A DNA stretch of 5,573 nucleotides, from the NCBI GenBank assembly GCA_964467175.1, contig CAYXNY010000012.1, positions 1 through 5,573 on the forward strand. Reading direction: 5' to 3'. The DNA is from JAWAFD01 sp964467175 (GTDB lineage: Archaea; Micrarchaeota; Micrarchaeia; Anstonellales; J096). The stretch's first letter is position 1. The number at the start of each line of letters is the position of its first letter. The notes beneath the pieces are model-generated. The model was not told the origin of the DNA. It did no database searches and saw only the letters and a program-made list of their open reading frames with translations. Shown piece after piece: positions 5,004-5,573 of this stretch. A program made the translations under genes and the position numbers.

Positions 5004-5225
5004 GTGAGACCTTTTGATTTGTTGAACAATGCAGTGAACAAGTCAGTGATCATCGGCCTGAAGGGAGGAAAAGAATTCCGCGGAATAATGACCGCGTTCG
5101 ATGTGCACATGAACATAGTGCTAGAAAAGGCAGAGCTTTTGGATGAGAACGGACAGGTGAAGAAGGGATATGGAAGAATTCTTCTCAGGGGGGACAGCGT
5201 AACGCACATTTCTCCGTCCGAATGA
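5004..5225 (+). CDS. LSm/Sm-like archaeal protein (SmAP)
   Basis: Archaeal Sm-like proteins form six- or seven-membered rings that bind U-rich RNA and take part in RNA processing and turnover. The 73 residues make one complete Sm fold. RPFDLLNNAVNKSVIIGLKGG gives helix 1 and strand 1. The Sm1 motif GGKEFRGIMTAFDVHMNIVL spans 21-40 and Sm2 ILLRGDSVTHI spans 59-69. The uridine-pocket residues D33, H35, N37 and R62-G63-D64 are all present. Translation begins at GTG, which supplies the expected short N-terminus M-R-P-F-D. That GTG overlaps a start-stop ATGTGA. The gene is transcribed separately from the TatD-NYN pair and sits 44 bp upstream of tRNA-Ala. Its length is typical of SmAP1-type proteins. 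Confidence 0.95.
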   Translation: MRPFDLLNNAVNKSVIIGLKGGKEFRGIMTAFDVHMNIVLEKAELLDENGQVKKGYGRILLRGDSVTHISPSE

Positions 5226-5235
5226 TAAGCAATTC

Positions 5236-5243
5236 TTTTAAAT
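5236..5243 (+). promoter_or_regulatory. TATA-like box of tRNA-Ala
   Basis: TTTTAAAT lies 34 nt before the mature tRNA 5' end. Archaeal spacing predicts a transcript starting about 3 nt upstream of the tRNA, leaving a very short leader for RNase P. Read-through from LSm is an alternative, since no poly-T tract separates the two genes. Confidence 0.45.
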
Positions 5244-5269
5244 TCTCTATGCATATATTACTATGGCTA

Positions 5270-5341
5270 GGGCTTGTAGATCAGCGGTAGATCACTCCCT
5301 TGGCATGGGAGAGGCCGGGGGTTCAAATCCCCCCAAGTCCA
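5270..5341 (+). tRNA. tRNA-Ala (anticodon GGC)
   Basis: The 72 nt fold into a complete cloverleaf. The acceptor stem GGGCTTG pairs with CAAGTCC and contains G3:U70, the main alanine identity element. The D-stem is GATC/GATC with a 7-nt loop, the anticodon stem is CTCCC/GGGAG, and the loop TTGGCAT has GGC at 5302-5304. A 5-nt variable loop follows, then the T-stem GGGGG/CCCCC with loop TTCAAAT, and discriminator A73. There is no intron. The CCA end is not encoded (the sequence continues CTCG), so a CCA-adding enzyme is needed. Anticodon GGC reads GCC and GCU codons. Confidence 0.98.
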
Positions 5342-5357
5342 CTCGAATTTTGCAAAT

Positions 5358-5365
5358 ATTAAAAA
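5358..5365 (+). promoter_or_regulatory. TATA-like box of smc
   Basis: ATTAAAAA begins 30 nt before the ATG at 5388 and 24 nt before the ATG at 5382. The other leaderless genes here use 30-32 nt, which favours 5388 as the translation start. Confidence 0.5.
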
Positions 5366-5387
5366 ACCTAACCTATCAAATATGAGC

Positions 5388-5573
5388 ATGCCTCCCGAAA
5401 TGTTCATTTCTGAGGTTACTCTAAGAGGTTTTAAATCTTTCAAAAAGGCAGACATTAAGCTCCTGCCGGGCATAAACGTGCTCGCAGGTCCGAACGGAAG
5501 CGGAAAGAGCAATATATGCGATGGGATAAGGTTCGCCCTTGGGGAGAAAAGTTTGAAGGGGTTGCGGGCGAGA
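5388..5573 (+). CDS. smc: SMC chromosome-segregation ATPase, N-terminal fragment
   Basis: SMC proteins form ring-shaped dimers with ScpA/ScpB-type partners that organise and help segregate chromosomes. Only the first 62 residues lie in the window; the frame is open to the right edge. The head domain begins FISEVTLRGFKSFKK, followed by PGINVLAGPNGSGKSN, where Walker A GPNGSGKS occupies residues 34-41, then ICDGIRFALGEKSLKGLRA. This is the SMC pattern rather than Rad50 or RecN, which differ after Walker A. Coiled coils, hinge and Walker B would lie beyond the window. Three in-frame ATGs are possible (5382, 5388, 5400). I chose 5388 because it sits 30 nt after the TATA-like box and no Shine-Dalgarno site is visible; 5382 would add M-S. 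The gene begins 46 bp after tRNA-Ala. Confidence 0.94.
   Translation, partial: MPPEMFISEVTLRGFKSFKKADIKLLPGINVLAGPNGSGKSNICDGIRFALGEKSLKGLRAR

Noticed and set aside
4786..5007. Plus-strand open frame of 73 codons ending at the LSm start
   Set aside because: Its first part is an out-of-frame reading of the NYN gene and the rest crosses a terminator and a promoter. Its only interest is the final ATG-TGA, reported separately.
5267..5512. Minus-strand open frame containing WGDLNPRPLPCQG
   Set aside because: This peptide is a familiar artefact from translating a tRNA gene antisense; the tRNA-Ala and smc explain the region.
1..5573. Mobile elements, CRISPR arrays, toxin-antitoxin or phage genes
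   Set aside because: I found no direct-repeat arrays, transposase motifs or integrase-like proteins. The CPBP family has some defence-linked members, but the context here is a ribosomal operon, so no defence claim is made.

Overview
This window is almost certainly archaeal. It encodes archaeal/eukaryotic-type information-processing proteins: the KEOPS subunit Kae1, ribosomal proteins S24e and S27ae, initiation factor aIF5A and an Sm-like (LSm/SmAP) protein. It also carries a tRNA-Ala with no encoded CCA end and the start of an SMC ATPase. Genes are preceded by TTTAAAAA/TTTATAAA boxes at archaeal TATA spacing, and Shine-Dalgarno sites are of the GGTGA type. Compact spacing, short proteins and moderate AT-richness would suit a small-genome or uncultivated (for example DPANN-like) lineage, but the sequence alone does not settle the phylum.

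Layout, left to right. (1) 1-171, minus: N-terminal part of a YkgJ-type cysteine-cluster protein. (2) 292-1269, minus: kae1 with its own leaderless promoter. (3) 1400-2152, plus: an unrecognised exported protein, divergent from kae1. (4) 3646-2154, minus: a tight four-gene cluster aIF5A > S24e > S27ae > CPBP-family membrane protease. S27ae (56 aa) is short, and the CPBP reading frame begins inside it. (5) 3706-4885, plus: a TatD-family metal-dependent hydrolase followed after 10 bp by a NYN (PIN-like) putative ribonuclease, ending in a poly-T terminator. (6) 5004-5225, plus: an LSm protein with a GTG start. (7) 5270-5341, plus: tRNA-Ala(GGC). (8) 5388-end, plus: the 5' end of smc.

The genes are mainly translation, tRNA modification and RNA metabolism, plus chromosome maintenance. 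Adjacent S24e-S27ae followed by kae1 is a familiar archaeal order. Here that order is kept on one strand but interrupted by the CPBP gene and by the oppositely oriented exported-protein gene.

The most informative non-coding pattern is promoter geometry. Five protein genes have the TATA-like box 30-32 nt before the start codon and no Shine-Dalgarno site, so they are probably leaderless. Two others have it 50-51 nt before the start, with a GGTGG/GGTGA site 4 nt from the start, so they probably have leaders of about 20 nt. I see no CRISPR array, insertion sequence, phage gene or obvious defence island. The least explained item is the exported protein at 1400-2152.
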